Assembly: GCF_000523235.1 (NCBI RefSeq)
Contig: NZ_CP006850.1
Coordinates: 7,936,001 to 8,000,000 of the forward strand
Direction of reading: 5' to 3'
DNA length: 64,000 bases
DNA from: Nocardia nova SH22a
GTDB taxonomy: Bacteria > Actinomycetota > Actinomycetes > Mycobacteriales > Mycobacteriaceae
Positions 1-8,417 of this stretch are shown piece by piece. Made by a program: the position numbers and the translations under genes. Every line of letters begins with the position of its first letter. Positions within the stretch are counted from its first letter, which is position 1. The notes beneath the pieces were generated by a model, which saw only the letters and a program-made list of their open reading frames with translations, had not been told where the DNA came from and did no database searches.

Positions 1-705
1 ATCGACGCCCGCCGCGATCAGCGTCGGACCACCCGCGGCGACGGTGCCCACGATGCCGCCGACACCGGCGCCGGTCACCAGACCGGGAATACAACCCACC
101 GGCAGCGTGACGACACAGCCGATGGCCGCACCGATCGCGGTGCCGACGAATCCGCCGATGGCGGTCGCGAGACCGAACTTGGTGGCGAAATCACTCATCG
201 CCCGCTGATCCTCGATCGGCGAGGCCACATCCTTCAGCACCGGCTTGTCGGCCTTGATGGCCGTTTCCTGTCCGGGCTCGGTCTCCTGGACGGCAGCCAC
301 CGGGGCGGCGGCGACGGGCTTGGTCAGATCGATGTCGGCGGGCTTGTCCGGAGTCAGCTCCAGAATGGTGCCCGCCTCCTTGAGCACCGGCTTCACCGGG
401 ATCGGCACACCCGCGATGCGGAAGTCGACCGGCATCTCCAGGGCGACATTGCCGGCCTGATCCTTGATGTCGACGACCTGCTGCTTCTGGTCGGGGGTGG
501 CGCCTTGTTTCTCGACGAGCTCGAACGTGCCGTTCTTGAGCTTGGTGACAACCGTCTTGTCGACCAACTTGGCCGAGTAGTCGATGCCCGGCTTCGCCGC
601 TTCCGGCGCGGGGGCCGGTGCGGGGTCGGCATGGGCGGTTCCCAACGCCGCGGTCATCGCACCGATGACCATCGCGGCAACCGCAGTACCTCTGCGGAGT
701 TTCAT
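1..705 (-). CDS. secreted glycine-zipper-type protein, copy A (3' end outside window)
   Basis: Open from an ATG at 705 to the window edge (235 codons, no stop), so the C-terminus is missing. The N-terminus is a Sec signal peptide ending in TAHA before DPAPAP, a good signal peptidase I site. It is followed by a domain containing KLVDKTVVTKLKNGTF, then a hydrophobic glycine-rich region (GGFVGTAIGAAIG, later GAGVGGIVGT) with two cysteines. The same layout occurs at 4578-5249 and 5472-6140, so this is one of three paralogues. This copy has a longer central part. A GGA-containing ribosome site precedes the ATG. The family is unknown to me; export and membrane or envelope association are inferred. 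Confidence 0.8.
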   Translation of the reverse strand, partial: MKLRRGTAVAAMVIGAMTAALGTAHADPAPAPAPEAAKPGIDYSAKLVDKTVVTKLKNGTFELVEKQGATPDQKQQVVDIKDQAGNVALEMPVDFRIAGVPIPVKPVLKEAGTILELTPDKPADIDLTKPVAAAPVAAVQETEPGQETAIKADKPVLKDVASPIEDQRAMSDFATKFGLATAIGGFVGTAIGAAIGCVVTLPVGCIPGLVTGAGVGGIVGTVAAGGPTLIAAGVD

Positions 706-1101
706 TCGGTTTCCAATCCGTCATCAGGGTTTGCCACACGAACCTTCTCCGCGAGAGCCCACGCATCCTTCCGGCCGGAATCTGTGATTTCAAACCCGAA
801 GGACCTCCCCGAGCAGTGTGAAGGTGCACACAGCAAGCAGGACGCCGTGAGCTTAGTCGAATCAACCGACAGAAAGCGAGATTTCTTATGTGCCCTGACA
901 ATTAGCGCGAAATTTCCCGCCGACGCGGCCTCGATCAACTAAGCCTGTCCTGGCTCGATTACCGGATTTGCCGGGATTTACGGTATGAGCCGACCGTGCC
1001 CACGCCGAAACCGCAGCACAATGCGTGAGTCCGATCACACCGTAGCCGCGAATGGGCCGCACCACCTGCGCTGGGCCGCTCGCGATCATACGGTGGACAG
1101 A
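706..1101. other. divergent intergenic region
   Basis: About 400 bases between the secreted gene on the minus strand and etfD on the plus strand. The part around 860-960 is noticeably richer in A and T than the flanks. I see no convincing ORF, RNA gene or clear sigma-70 promoter pair here. The clear regulatory signal is the palindrome just to the right. Confidence 0.5.
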
Positions 1102-1137
1102 TAAGTTACCGACGGGTAACTTACTGCCCGTTACGAT
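1102..1137 (+). promoter_or_regulatory. palindromic operator with adjoining -10 (etfD promoter)
   Basis: A perfect inverted repeat (TAAGTTACC at 1102-1110, GGTAACTTA at 1115-1123, 4-base spacer) lies just upstream of a TACGAT -10-like hexamer at 1132-1137. Transcription would start near 1144, about 60 bases before the etfD ATG. A dimeric repressor bound here would cover the -35 region. A related GGTAAC/GTTACC repeat occurs at 37342-37359. The size fits a TetR-family site, but the regulator is not identified. Confidence 0.55.
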
Positions 1138-1204
1138 ACGTGCAACCAACGGCGACCCCAGCCCGGTCGCCGCAATGCTCGTGGAACCGAAGGAAGGTCG
1201 CGAC

Positions 1205-4200
1205 ATGAATGCCCTGACAGTGACGCTGGGCACGATTGGAGCGCTGCTCAGCCTGGTGGCTTGGGCCGCGTTCATCAGCGGCGCGTGGAAGATCATCAGC
1301 GCGATCCGGGTCGGTCAGCCCGCCCCCGATCGCTGGCGGCCGTTCTTCCCGCGTTTCAAACAGATGCTGGTCGAGTTCATCGCCCACACCCGGATGAACA
1401 AATTCCGGACGGTGGGCTGGGCGCACTGGCTGGTGATGGTCGGCTTCCTCGCCGGAATGCAGTTCTGGTTCGAGGCCTACGGTCAGACCTTCAAACCGAC
1501 CTTCGCCTGGCCGATCATCGGCAATACCTGGTGGTTCCACCTCGGCGACGAGATTCTCGGCATCGCGACCGTGGTCGGCATCGTGGCGCTGATCATCATC
1601 CGCCAGCTCAACCATCCGCGTGTTCCGCAGCGCCTGTCGCGCTTCAGCGGCTCCAAGTTCGCACCGGCCTACGTCATCGAGGCCATCGTGATCATGGAGG
1701 GCATCGGCATGGTCATGGTGAAGGCCGGTGTGCTGGCGCTCGAGGGCGAGTACCACTGGACCGACTTCCTGACCGGGCCGATCTCGACGCTGCTGCCCGC
1801 CAACGTGACGATGGTGTCGATCTTCGCCTTCGTCAAACTCGTCTCGGGTATGGCGTTCCTGTACTTCGTCGGCCGCAACATCACGTGGGGTGTGGCGTGG
1901 CACCGGCTGTCGGCGTTCTTCAACATCTACTTCAAGCGTGAGGACGACGGCGGCGTCGCCCTGGGCGCCGCCAAGCCGATGATGTCCAAGGGCCGCGCGC
2001 TCGACATGGAGAACGTCGACCCCGACACCGACACCCTGGGCGCCGGTCGCATCGAGGACTTCTCCTGGAAGGGCTGGCTGGACTTCACCACCTGCACCGA
2101 ATGTGGCCGCTGCCAGAGCCAGTGCCCGGCGTGGAACACCGCCAAGCCGCTGTCGCCGAAGCTGCTGATCATGTCGCTGCGCGACCACGGCGCCGCGAAG
2201 GCGCCGTACCTGCTGGCCGGCGGCCGCAAGGACATGGGCGGCGACGAGGTCGGTCTGGTCGACGCCGAGGGCAAGCCGAACGAGGCCGCGCTGGCGAACA
2301 TCTCCGAGGCGGCCCGTGCCGAGGCCGAGCGGCCGCTGGTGGGTGGCGAGGATGTCAACGGCATCATCGACCCCGAGGTGCTGTGGAGCTGCACCACCTG
2401 TGGCGCCTGTGTCGAGCAGTGCCCGGTGGATATCGAGCACGTCGACCACATCATCGACATGCGCCGCTACCAGGTGCTGATCGAATCGGAGTTCCCGTCC
2501 GAGCTGGCCGGTCTGTTCAAGAACCTGGAGAACAAGGGCAACCCCTGGGGCCAGAACGCCAAGGACCGCCTGAACTGGATGTCCGAGCTGGACTTCGACA
2601 TTCCGGTGTTCGGTCAGGACGCGGAGACCTTCGAAGGTTACGAGTACCTGTTCTGGGTCGGTTGCGCCGGCGCCTACGAGGACCGCGCGAAGAAGACCAC
2701 CAAGGCCGTCGCCGAACTGCTCGCCACCGCGGGTGTGAAGTTCATGGTGCTGGGCGCCGAGGAGACCTGTACCGGTGACTCGGCTCGCCGCGCGGGTAAC
2801 GAATTCCTGTTCCAGCAGCTGGCGATGCAGAACATCGAGACGCTGAACTCGGTGTTCGAGGGTGTCGAGCAGTCCAAGAAGAAGATCGTCGTCACCTGTG
2901 CGCACTGCTTCAACGCGCTCAACAACGAGTACCCGCAGGTGGGCGGCAATTACGAGGTCGTGCACCACACCCAGTTGCTGAACCGCCTGGTGCGGGGCAA
3001 GCAGCTGGTCCGGGTCAAGCCGGTGTCGGAGAAGGTCACCTACCACGACCCCTGCTACCTCGGCCGTCACAACAAGATCTACAACGCGCCGCGTGAGTTG
3101 ATGGCCGCCTCGGGTGCGGCCGTGACCGAGATGCCCAGGCACGGCGAACGTTCCATGTGCTGTGGCGCCGGTGGCGCGCGCATGTGGATGGAGGAACAGC
3201 TCGGTAAGCGGATCAACCTGGACCGCACTGACGAGGCTCTGGCGGCGCTGGACGGCGGCAACTCGCCGTCGCTGATCGCCACCGGCTGCCCGTTCTGCCG
3301 CGTGATGCTCACCGACGGTGTGACCGCGCGCAAGGACTCCGGCGAGGTCGGTCAGGGTGTCGAGGTCGTCGATGTGGCACAGCTGATGCTGCAGTCCATC
3401 GACCGGGTCGAACCGGCCACGCTGTCGGAGAACCTGAAGGTGATCCAGCAGCCCAAGGCCGAGCCGGAACCGGTCGCCGAGGAGCCCGCCGAGGCTCCGG
3501 CCGAGGCCGCTGCCGAAACCGCCGAGGCCGCGCCTGCGGCCGCTCCCGCCGGTAAGGGTCTGGCCATGAAGGGCGGCGGAAAGGCCCCCGGCGGTGGCGG
3601 TCTGGGCATGAAGGGCGCCGCGAAGGCACCCGGCGGTAAGGGTCTTGCGATGAAGGGCGCCGCCAAGGCGCCCGGTGCGAAGGCGCCCGCCGAGGAAGCC
3701 GCCGAGACGTCCGAAGCGCCCGCCACGCCGACCGCCAAGCCGGGCGGTCTGGCCATGAAGGGGCCGGCGAAGGCACCTGGCGGTAAGGGCCTGGCGATGA
3801 AGGGCGCGGCGAAAGCGCCCGGCGCCAAGGCTGCTCCGAAGCCTGCCGACGCACCAGCGGAGGCACCCGCGGAAGCCGCCGCGCCGACCGCCAAGCCGGG
3901 CGGACTCGCGATGAAGGGCGCTGCCAAGGCGCCCGGCGGTAAGGGTGCGGCAAAGGCGCCCGGCGCCAAGGCGACTCCGCAGCCCGCCGAGGAGGCGGCA
4001 GCGCAGGCTCCGGCCGCGCCGACCGCGAAGCCGGGTGGGCTGGCCATGAAGGGCAGGGCCAAGGCTCCGGGCGCCAAGCCCGCCGCTGCGGCTCCGGCGG
4101 CGGAAACCGTTGCGGCCGAGGCATCTCCGGCCGAAGCGACCACCGAGACCGCGGCCACCGAATCGGCGACGACCGAGGCGCCCGCGGCGTCCGGTCCCAC

Positions 4201-4507
4201 CGAGACCAAGCCGACGGTGGCGCCCAAGGGTCTGGCGATGAAGTCCGGCTTCAAGCGTCCCGGCCCGAAGGCTCCGGGCGCGAAGCCCGCCGCGGAACCC
4301 GCCACCGAGCCTGCGGAATCCGCTGGTGCCGAATCCCCCGCTACCGCATCGGATTCCGGCAACGGTGACGCACCGGCTGCTACGGAAACCGCTCCGAGCA
4401 GCGAGGCCAACGGCAGCGAGGCGAACGGCACCGTCGCGCCGCCGGCCGCCAAGCCGGGCGGTCTGGGTTTCAAGGCCGGAGCGAAGGCGCCGGGCCGCAA
4501 GAAGTAG
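1205..4507 (+). CDS. etfD: EtfD-type membrane iron-sulfur oxidoreductase with long repeat tail
   Basis: Resembles M. tuberculosis Rv0338c (EtfD), which passes electrons from the electron-transfer flavoprotein of fatty-acid beta-oxidation to the menaquinone pool. Residues 1-240 hold several membrane helices. Ferredoxin-type cysteine clusters start at C297 (CTECGRCQSQCP) and C396 (CTTCGACVEQCP). Two cysteine-rich CCG domains follow, near residues 487-600 and 615-665 (MCCGAGGARMW). From about residue 760 an Ala/Pro/Lys-rich tail carries nine copies of a GLxMKxxxKxPG motif, making the protein 1100 residues, clearly longer than I recall for the mycobacterial homologue (about 880). ATG 1205 is chosen for its AGGAAGG site; upstream in-frame codons lack one. 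Promoter and operator lie at 1102-1137. Confidence 0.88.
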   Translation: MNALTVTLGTIGALLSLVAWAAFISGAWKIISAIRVGQPAPDRWRPFFPRFKQMLVEFIAHTRMNKFRTVGWAHWLVMVGFLAGMQFWFEAYGQTFKPTFAWPIIGNTWWFHLGDEILGIATVVGIVALIIIRQLNHPRVPQRLSRFSGSKFAPAYVIEAIVIMEGIGMVMVKAGVLALEGEYHWTDFLTGPISTLLPANVTMVSIFAFVKLVSGMAFLYFVGRNITWGVAWHRLSAFFNIYFKREDDGGVALGAAKPMMSKGRALDMENVDPDTDTLGAGRIEDFSWKGWLDFTTCTECGRCQSQCPAWNTAKPLSPKLLIMSLRDHGAAKAPYLLAGGRKDMGGDEVGLVDAEGKPNEAALANISEAARAEAERPLVGGEDVNGIIDPEVLWSCTTCGACVEQCPVDIEHVDHIIDMRRYQVLIESEFPSELAGLFKNLENKGNPWGQNAKDRLNWMSELDFDIPVFGQDAETFEGYEYLFWVGCAGAYEDRAKKTTKAVAELLATAGVKFMVLGAEETCTGDSARRAGNEFLFQQLAMQNIETLNSVFEGVEQSKKKIVVTCAHCFNALNNEYPQVGGNYEVVHHTQLLNRLVRGKQLVRVKPVSEKVTYHDPCYLGRHNKIYNAPRELMAASGAAVTEMPRHGERSMCCGAGGARMWMEEQLGKRINLDRTDEALAALDGGNSPSLIATGCPFCRVMLTDGVTARKDSGEVGQGVEVVDVAQLMLQSIDRVEPATLSENLKVIQQPKAEPEPVAEEPAEAPAEAAAETAEAAPAAAPAGKGLAMKGGGKAPGGGGLGMKGAAKAPGGKGLAMKGAAKAPGAKAPAEEAAETSEAPATPTAKPGGLAMKGPAKAPGGKGLAMKGAAKAPGAKAAPKPADAPAEAPAEAAAPTAKPGGLAMKGAAKAPGGKGAAKAPGAKATPQPAEEAAAQAPAAPTAKPGGLAMKGRAKAPGAKPAAAAPAAETVAAEASPAEATTETAATESATTEAPAASGPTETKPTVAPKGLAMKSGFKRPGPKAPGAKPAAEPATEPAESAGAESPATASDSGNGDAPAATETAPSSEANGSEANGTVAPPAAKPGGLGFKAGAKAPGRKK

Positions 4508-4523
4508 GACCGCATCAGCACGA

Positions 4524-4553
4524 AGGGGCGCTGCCGACCACGGCAGCGCCCCT
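4524..4553. terminator. bidirectional hairpin terminator
   Basis: Perfect 13-base inverted repeat with a 4-base ACCA loop between the convergent ends of etfD (4507) and the secreted copy B gene (4578). There is no T run, as is usual for GC-rich actinobacteria. Confidence 0.7.
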
Positions 4554-4577
4554 CGTCGTATTCGATACCTACATCGA

Positions 4578-5249
4578 TCAGTTGGGCTTACCCTCGTTGG
4601 CCCACTTGGTGGTTCCGGGCGCCGCCTGGATGGTGTTGACCAAATCCATGCTGGCAATTCCCAGCGCCGGGCCGCCGAGTGCGATGGTGCCCAGAATGCC
4701 ACCGATACCGGCACCGGCGACCGCGGCCGGAATGCAGCCGACGGCCAGCAGCGGCAATCCCAGAATGCAGCCGGTGATACCGCCGACCACCACGCCGATC
4801 GCGGTGCCGACGAATCCACCCACCGCCGTGGCGATTCCGAATTGCGTGGCGAATTCGTTCATCGCCATCTGATTCTCCATCGGCGAGGCAACCGGTTCGA
4901 CCCGTACGGGATGATCGGTGGTCACGGTGCGCTGCGGTGTCAGTTCCAGGACGGTGCCCTCGTTCTTCACGACCGGCACGACCGGAATCTCGTTGCCCTC
5001 CACCAGTACATCGGTGGGCATCGACATCACGGCGGCGCCGTGTGAATCGGTGATCGCGTAGGACTTGTGGTCCTCGGCCAGCCGGAAGGTTCCCCCCTGC
5101 AAGGTCGTCACGACCGTCTTGTCCACGAGCTTGACCGAATACTCGAGCTGCTCCGGCGCGGGAGCCGGATCGGCATGAGCGGTGGTCAGCCCAGCGGTCA
5201 GGGCGCCGATCAACAAGGCGGACGCCACGGTGAGGCTGCGGATTTTCAT
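4578..5249 (-). CDS. secreted glycine-zipper-type protein, copy B
   Basis: A 223-residue exported protein and the second member of the local paralogue family. The signal peptide ends TAHA before DPAPAP. The middle contains KLVDKTVVTTLQGGTFRL, nearly identical to copy C. The C-terminal third is hydrophobic and glycine-rich (GGFVGTAIGVVVGG; CILGLPLLAVGC), like glycine-zipper membrane segments. ATG 5249 starts a classical signal peptide and has a GGGAA stretch upstream; an in-frame ATG further upstream would add an unlikely Arg/Gly-rich leader. The function is unknown. The paired cysteines could form a disulfide outside the cytoplasm. Confidence 0.8.
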   Translation of the reverse strand: MKIRSLTVASALLIGALTAGLTTAHADPAPAPEQLEYSVKLVDKTVVTTLQGGTFRLAEDHKSYAITDSHGAAVMSMPTDVLVEGNEIPVVPVVKNEGTVLELTPQRTVTTDHPVRVEPVASPMENQMAMNEFATQFGIATAVGGFVGTAIGVVVGGITGCILGLPLLAVGCIPAAVAGAGIGGILGTIALGGPALGIASMDLVNTIQAAPGTTKWANEGKPN

Positions 5250-5471
5250 TCGAATTTCCCATTCCATCATCGGATTTCGGCGTCCGCCCCCTCGACGAAC
5301 GCCCCCTGCGGACGCGGTGACCCACGGGTCGCACCGCATGCTGTCGCACAGGCCCGCCGATAGTACGCGACGGTGTAGCCCGGAGATAGCCCCATTTCTG
5401 GGAGGTTGAACGAAAGGGAAACTCCCGGATTCGGTTACATCACAAGATACTTCGATTCACGACGGTGAAAG

Positions 5472-6140
5472 TTATTTGTCCTTGAACCATTTCGTGCTGC
5501 CGGGTGCGGCGGCCAAGGTGTTGATCACATCGAATCCGGTGATCAACAGTGCCGGTCCGCCCACCGCGATGGTGCCGAGCACACCGCCGATACCGGCGCC
5601 CGCGACCGCCGCGGGAAGGCACCCGACTCCCAGCAGCGGCAACCCGAGCAGGCAACCGGTGACACCGCCGACGATCGCACCGGCGGCGGTGCCCAGGAAG
5701 GTGCCGACCGCGGTGGCGATACCGAAGTTCGTCTTGAAATCGTCCAGCGCCCGGTGGTTTTCCATCGGGGAGGCGACCGGGCGCACGGCGACCGGATGAT
5801 CGACGGCGACGGTGCGCTCGGGGGTCAGTTCGAGGACGGTGCCGTGCTCACCGACCACCGATTTCACCGGAATCGCGGTGTCGGCGATGCGGATCTCGGT
5901 CGGCAGCGAGACGACGGTGGCACCGTCGGCATCGGTGACGGCATAGGACTTGTGGTCGTCGGAGAGCCGGAAGGTGCCGCCCTGCAGGGTGGTCACCACG
6001 GTCTTGTCGACGAGTTTCACGGAGTACTTGATCGCGGCCGGGCCGGGCGCGGGCACCGGATCGGCATGAACCACGGCCGAACCGGCAGACAACGCGCCGA
6101 CGACCAGTGCGGACACCGCGGTAAGACGCTGGAGCTTCAT
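5472..6140 (-). CDS. secreted glycine-zipper-type protein, copy C
   Basis: A 222-residue paralogue of the genes at 1-705 and 4578-5249. It has a signal peptide ending VHA before DPVPAP, a KLVDKTVVTTLQGGTFRL block, and a hydrophobic C-terminal region with GAAAGAIVGG-like and GCLLGLPLLGVGC segments. Copies B and C are closest to each other and probably arose by tandem duplication. The ATG at 6140 has no clear ribosome site, but TACGAT ends six bases before it, so the transcript is probably leaderless. The function is not known to me. Confidence 0.8.
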   Translation of the reverse strand: MKLQRLTAVSALVVGALSAGSAVVHADPVPAPGPAAIKYSVKLVDKTVVTTLQGGTFRLSDDHKSYAVTDADGATVVSLPTEIRIADTAIPVKSVVGEHGTVLELTPERTVAVDHPVAVRPVASPMENHRALDDFKTNFGIATAVGTFLGTAAGAIVGGVTGCLLGLPLLGVGCLPAAVAGAGIGGVLGTIAVGGPALLITGFDVINTLAAAPGSTKWFKDK

Positions 6141-6146
6141 CCAGCA

Positions 6147-6152
6147 ATCGTA
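6147..6152 (-). promoter_or_regulatory. -10 element for leaderless start of copy C
   Basis: TACGAT on the minus strand, six bases upstream of ATG 6140. This TANNNT-N6-start arrangement is the usual form of leaderless promoters in mycobacteria and relatives. No ribosome-binding site lies between. Confidence 0.5.
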
Positions 6153-6204
6153 AACAGTGTCGTGTCACAATTGGGCCGGAATGTGAAGATCGGTTGTTCC
6201 GAAT

Positions 6205-6241
6205 CCGGGTCCGCCTCAGACAGGCAGCGAGGCGGACCCGG
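6205..6241. terminator. hairpin terminator
   Basis: A perfect 13-base stem (CCGGGTCCGCCTC / GAGGCGGACCCGG) with an 11-base loop, just downstream of the minus-strand gene ending at 6273. Confidence 0.65.
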
Positions 6242-6272
6242 TCCGGGCGGCAGCGAGGACCGGTCTGCGGGT

Positions 6273-6722
6273 TCAGTCCTCGCCGCCCCTTCCCACCGCC
6301 AGCGCCGTCGTGACGACCTTCGATAGGGGTGGAAGTTCTCGATCCGGCGTCGGCGCCACGATCCAGTGACAGCCCTCGCGCGTCCATCGGCCCAGGCTGG
6401 TCGGCATCATGATCTCGCCGCCCACCGAGGGGATGGTGATCTCCAGGCGCTCCAGAATCTCCGAGACCTGCCCACCGGGACGGCCGTCGGGAATCACCAG
6501 AAAACTCCAGCGGATGCGCCGGGCCAGAACGGGGCCGCAGCTACCGTGCTCGGCCAGCGACGCACACACCCGTTCGGCGCGGGCAGCCGGTAGGTGGACG
6601 ATACCGACGCTGCCGGTGACCGGCAGGGTGACGAAGCCGCCGCGCTGGATACATGCCAGACCGGCCTGATGCCGGTAGAACATCACCCAATCGTCGGCGG
6701 TCCGGAGCTTCTCGACATTCAC
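6273..6722 (-). CDS. conserved-looking hypothetical protein beside an XRE regulator
   Basis: About 149 residues from GTG 6722 (MNVEKLRTADDWVMFY). The frame is open further upstream to 6896, but that extension is low-complexity and would run into the divergent regulator's promoter. The mixed alpha/beta composition shows no signal peptide, membrane helix or motif I recognise. It is divergent from the XRE/TPR regulator at 6944, a setting in which the two are often functionally linked. The start has no strong ribosome site and is uncertain. Confidence 0.6.
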   Translation of the reverse strand: MNVEKLRTADDWVMFYRHQAGLACIQRGGFVTLPVTGSVGIVHLPAARAERVCASLAEHGSCGPVLARRIRWSFLVIPDGRPGGQVSEILERLEITIPSVGGEIMMPTSLGRWTREGCHWIVAPTPDRELPPLSKVVTTALAVGRGGED

Positions 6723-6943
6723 GGCTACTCGACATTCCGGTTTTCTGGAGTTCGGATTTCGTAGTTCAAGCGTCCCGCCACTACGTCGGCCCCGAAACGC
6801 CCCCACACGCGCCCAGCACTGCCCTTTCACTGCCCAAACCGGCCGGACCTGCGAAATCCCCGATACCAGCTCGATTTCGGATGTGGCTGCGATCACCGTC
6901 CGCTCGTACTCTGGAGATCAGTTCGCGCGGAAGGGATGACATC

Positions 6944-8332
6944 GTGGTCCGGCAGTGGTCAGGTAGAGAAGCCCGTGCCCTCCGCGATGCCAAACGGATG
7001 AGCATCCGGGAGTTCGCGGCCCATCTGGGCGTGCACGAACGGCTGGTCTCGAAATGGGAAGCCGGGGGTGCCAGAGTGCATCCGCGGCCGGTCAACCAGG
7101 CCGCGCTGGACACATCATTGGCCAGGTCCGACGAAGTCGTGCGGGCACGGTTCGCGGCGATGATCGACGAGTCCGTCGAGCGCCCCGAACCGGAATTCGA
7201 GGTGCGCCACCATCATTCGGCGCACGGTAAGTATTCGAGCGACGCGGAACTTTTGGCACTCGTAGACGCAGGTGCGATGAGAGGTGATGCGTTAGCCGAG
7301 ATTTCGGAGAGGGATCTGATCATGGCGGCTGCCCACGAAGCCAGCGAGCACGCCGGTCGCGCCGAGGCCAGCAATGTCGGCGCCTCCGCGCTGGAACAGC
7401 TCGACGCCGATGCCACCCGCATCGCGCGAGAGTACGTCCACGTGCCGCCGGTTCCGATGATGGTCGAGATGCTGAGAGTGCGCCGGAGGGTGTACCGACT
7501 GCTCGAAGGCCACCAGAAGCCCGCGGACACAAGCCATTTGTATCTGCTGGCCGGAACGCTGTCGGGTCTGCTGGCCAACGCCAGCACCGATCTCGGACAT
7601 CTCGACGCCGCGGGCGAACAGGCCCGCGCCGCCTGGGCCTACGCGGAGTTGTGCGGCCACAACGGATTACGCGCGTGGACCCGCGGCATGCAGGCATTGA
7701 TCGAATACTGGTCCGAGCGGCCGCGGCGCGCGGTGATGCTGGCCCAGAACGGGCAGCAGTACGCGGACTCGGTGACGGCCCAGGTGCGTTTGCACAATAT
7801 CGAGGCCCGCATCTGGTCCAAACTCGGTAGTTCCGCCGATGCCGAGCGCTGCATCCTCGCCGCCGAGGCCGCGCGGACGGGCACCGGAGTCTGCGAGTTG
7901 CACGACGAAACCGGCGGTGTCTTCGGCTTTCCCGAGGCCAAGAGTCACTACTACGCCGGGGCCACCTATATCCATCTCGGCCAGGCCGGGCCCGCACTCA
8001 CCGAAACGCAGCGCACCATCGATCTGTACAGCGGCGGGCCACGCGAGCAGCGCTCCTACGGCGCCGAGGCGCTCGCCCGGGTCGACAATGCCGCGGCCCA
8101 GTTGATCAACGGCAGCCTCGACGGGGCCGGGGACGCGTTGAATCCGGTGCTGGAACTGTCCGAGGACAGGCGTATCGCCCAACTCGAGGAGCGGCTGACC
8201 GGATTACGCCGCCGCATCGCGGGCCCGCAATTCCGCGATGCGGTGGAGGCACGGCAGCTCGACGAGCGGATCGAGGAATTCTGCGGCACCAACGCGGCCA
8301 CCGGCATGCTCCCGGCAAATCCGCCCGCTTGA
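6944..8332 (+). CDS. XRE-family regulator with TPR-like C-terminal region
   Basis: A 462-residue cytoplasmic regulator. Residues 5-60 form a helix-turn-helix (REARALRDAKRMSIREFAAH, then RLVSKWEAGG) typical of XRE/Cro DNA-binding domains. The remaining 400 residues are helical and alanine-rich, with repeated pairs of helices like tetratricopeptide repeats, as in the large Nocardia and Streptomyces XRE regulators that sense a ligand or partner through their C-terminus. GTG 6944 is chosen because AAGGG precedes it and because the HTH begins soon after it; the upstream open frame is low-complexity. The target and ligand are unknown. Confidence 0.78.
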   Translation: MVRQWSGREARALRDAKRMSIREFAAHLGVHERLVSKWEAGGARVHPRPVNQAALDTSLARSDEVVRARFAAMIDESVERPEPEFEVRHHHSAHGKYSSDAELLALVDAGAMRGDALAEISERDLIMAAAHEASEHAGRAEASNVGASALEQLDADATRIAREYVHVPPVPMMVEMLRVRRRVYRLLEGHQKPADTSHLYLLAGTLSGLLANASTDLGHLDAAGEQARAAWAYAELCGHNGLRAWTRGMQALIEYWSERPRRAVMLAQNGQQYADSVTAQVRLHNIEARIWSKLGSSADAERCILAAEAARTGTGVCELHDETGGVFGFPEAKSHYYAGATYIHLGQAGPALTETQRTIDLYSGGPREQRSYGAEALARVDNAAAQLINGSLDGAGDALNPVLELSEDRRIAQLEERLTGLRRRIAGPQFRDAVEARQLDERIEEFCGTNAATGMLPANPPA

Positions 8333-8350
8333 GCGATCCACCAGGTCTGC

Positions 8351-8378
8351 GGCCCGGCGGCATCCCCACCGCCGGGCC
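8351..8378. terminator. hairpin terminator
   Basis: Perfect 10-base GC stem (GGCCCGGCGG / CCGCCGGGCC) with an 8-base loop, 18 bases after the XRE regulator stop. Confidence 0.6.
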
Positions 8379-8417
8379 TCGGATAAGTACTTGCGGTGCG
8401 GTGGCACCATTGATCAG

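Noticed and set aside
3551..4504. Tandem DNA repeats as a mobile or regulatory element
   Set aside because: The repeats follow codon frame and encode the GLxMKxxxKxPG tail; divergence is concentrated at synonymous positions by eye.
1121..4819. A 1232-codon open frame on the minus strand across etfD
   Set aside because: Antisense shadow of etfD caused by high GC. Its translation is Arg/Gly/His-rich without domains, while the plus strand encodes clear iron-sulfur motifs.
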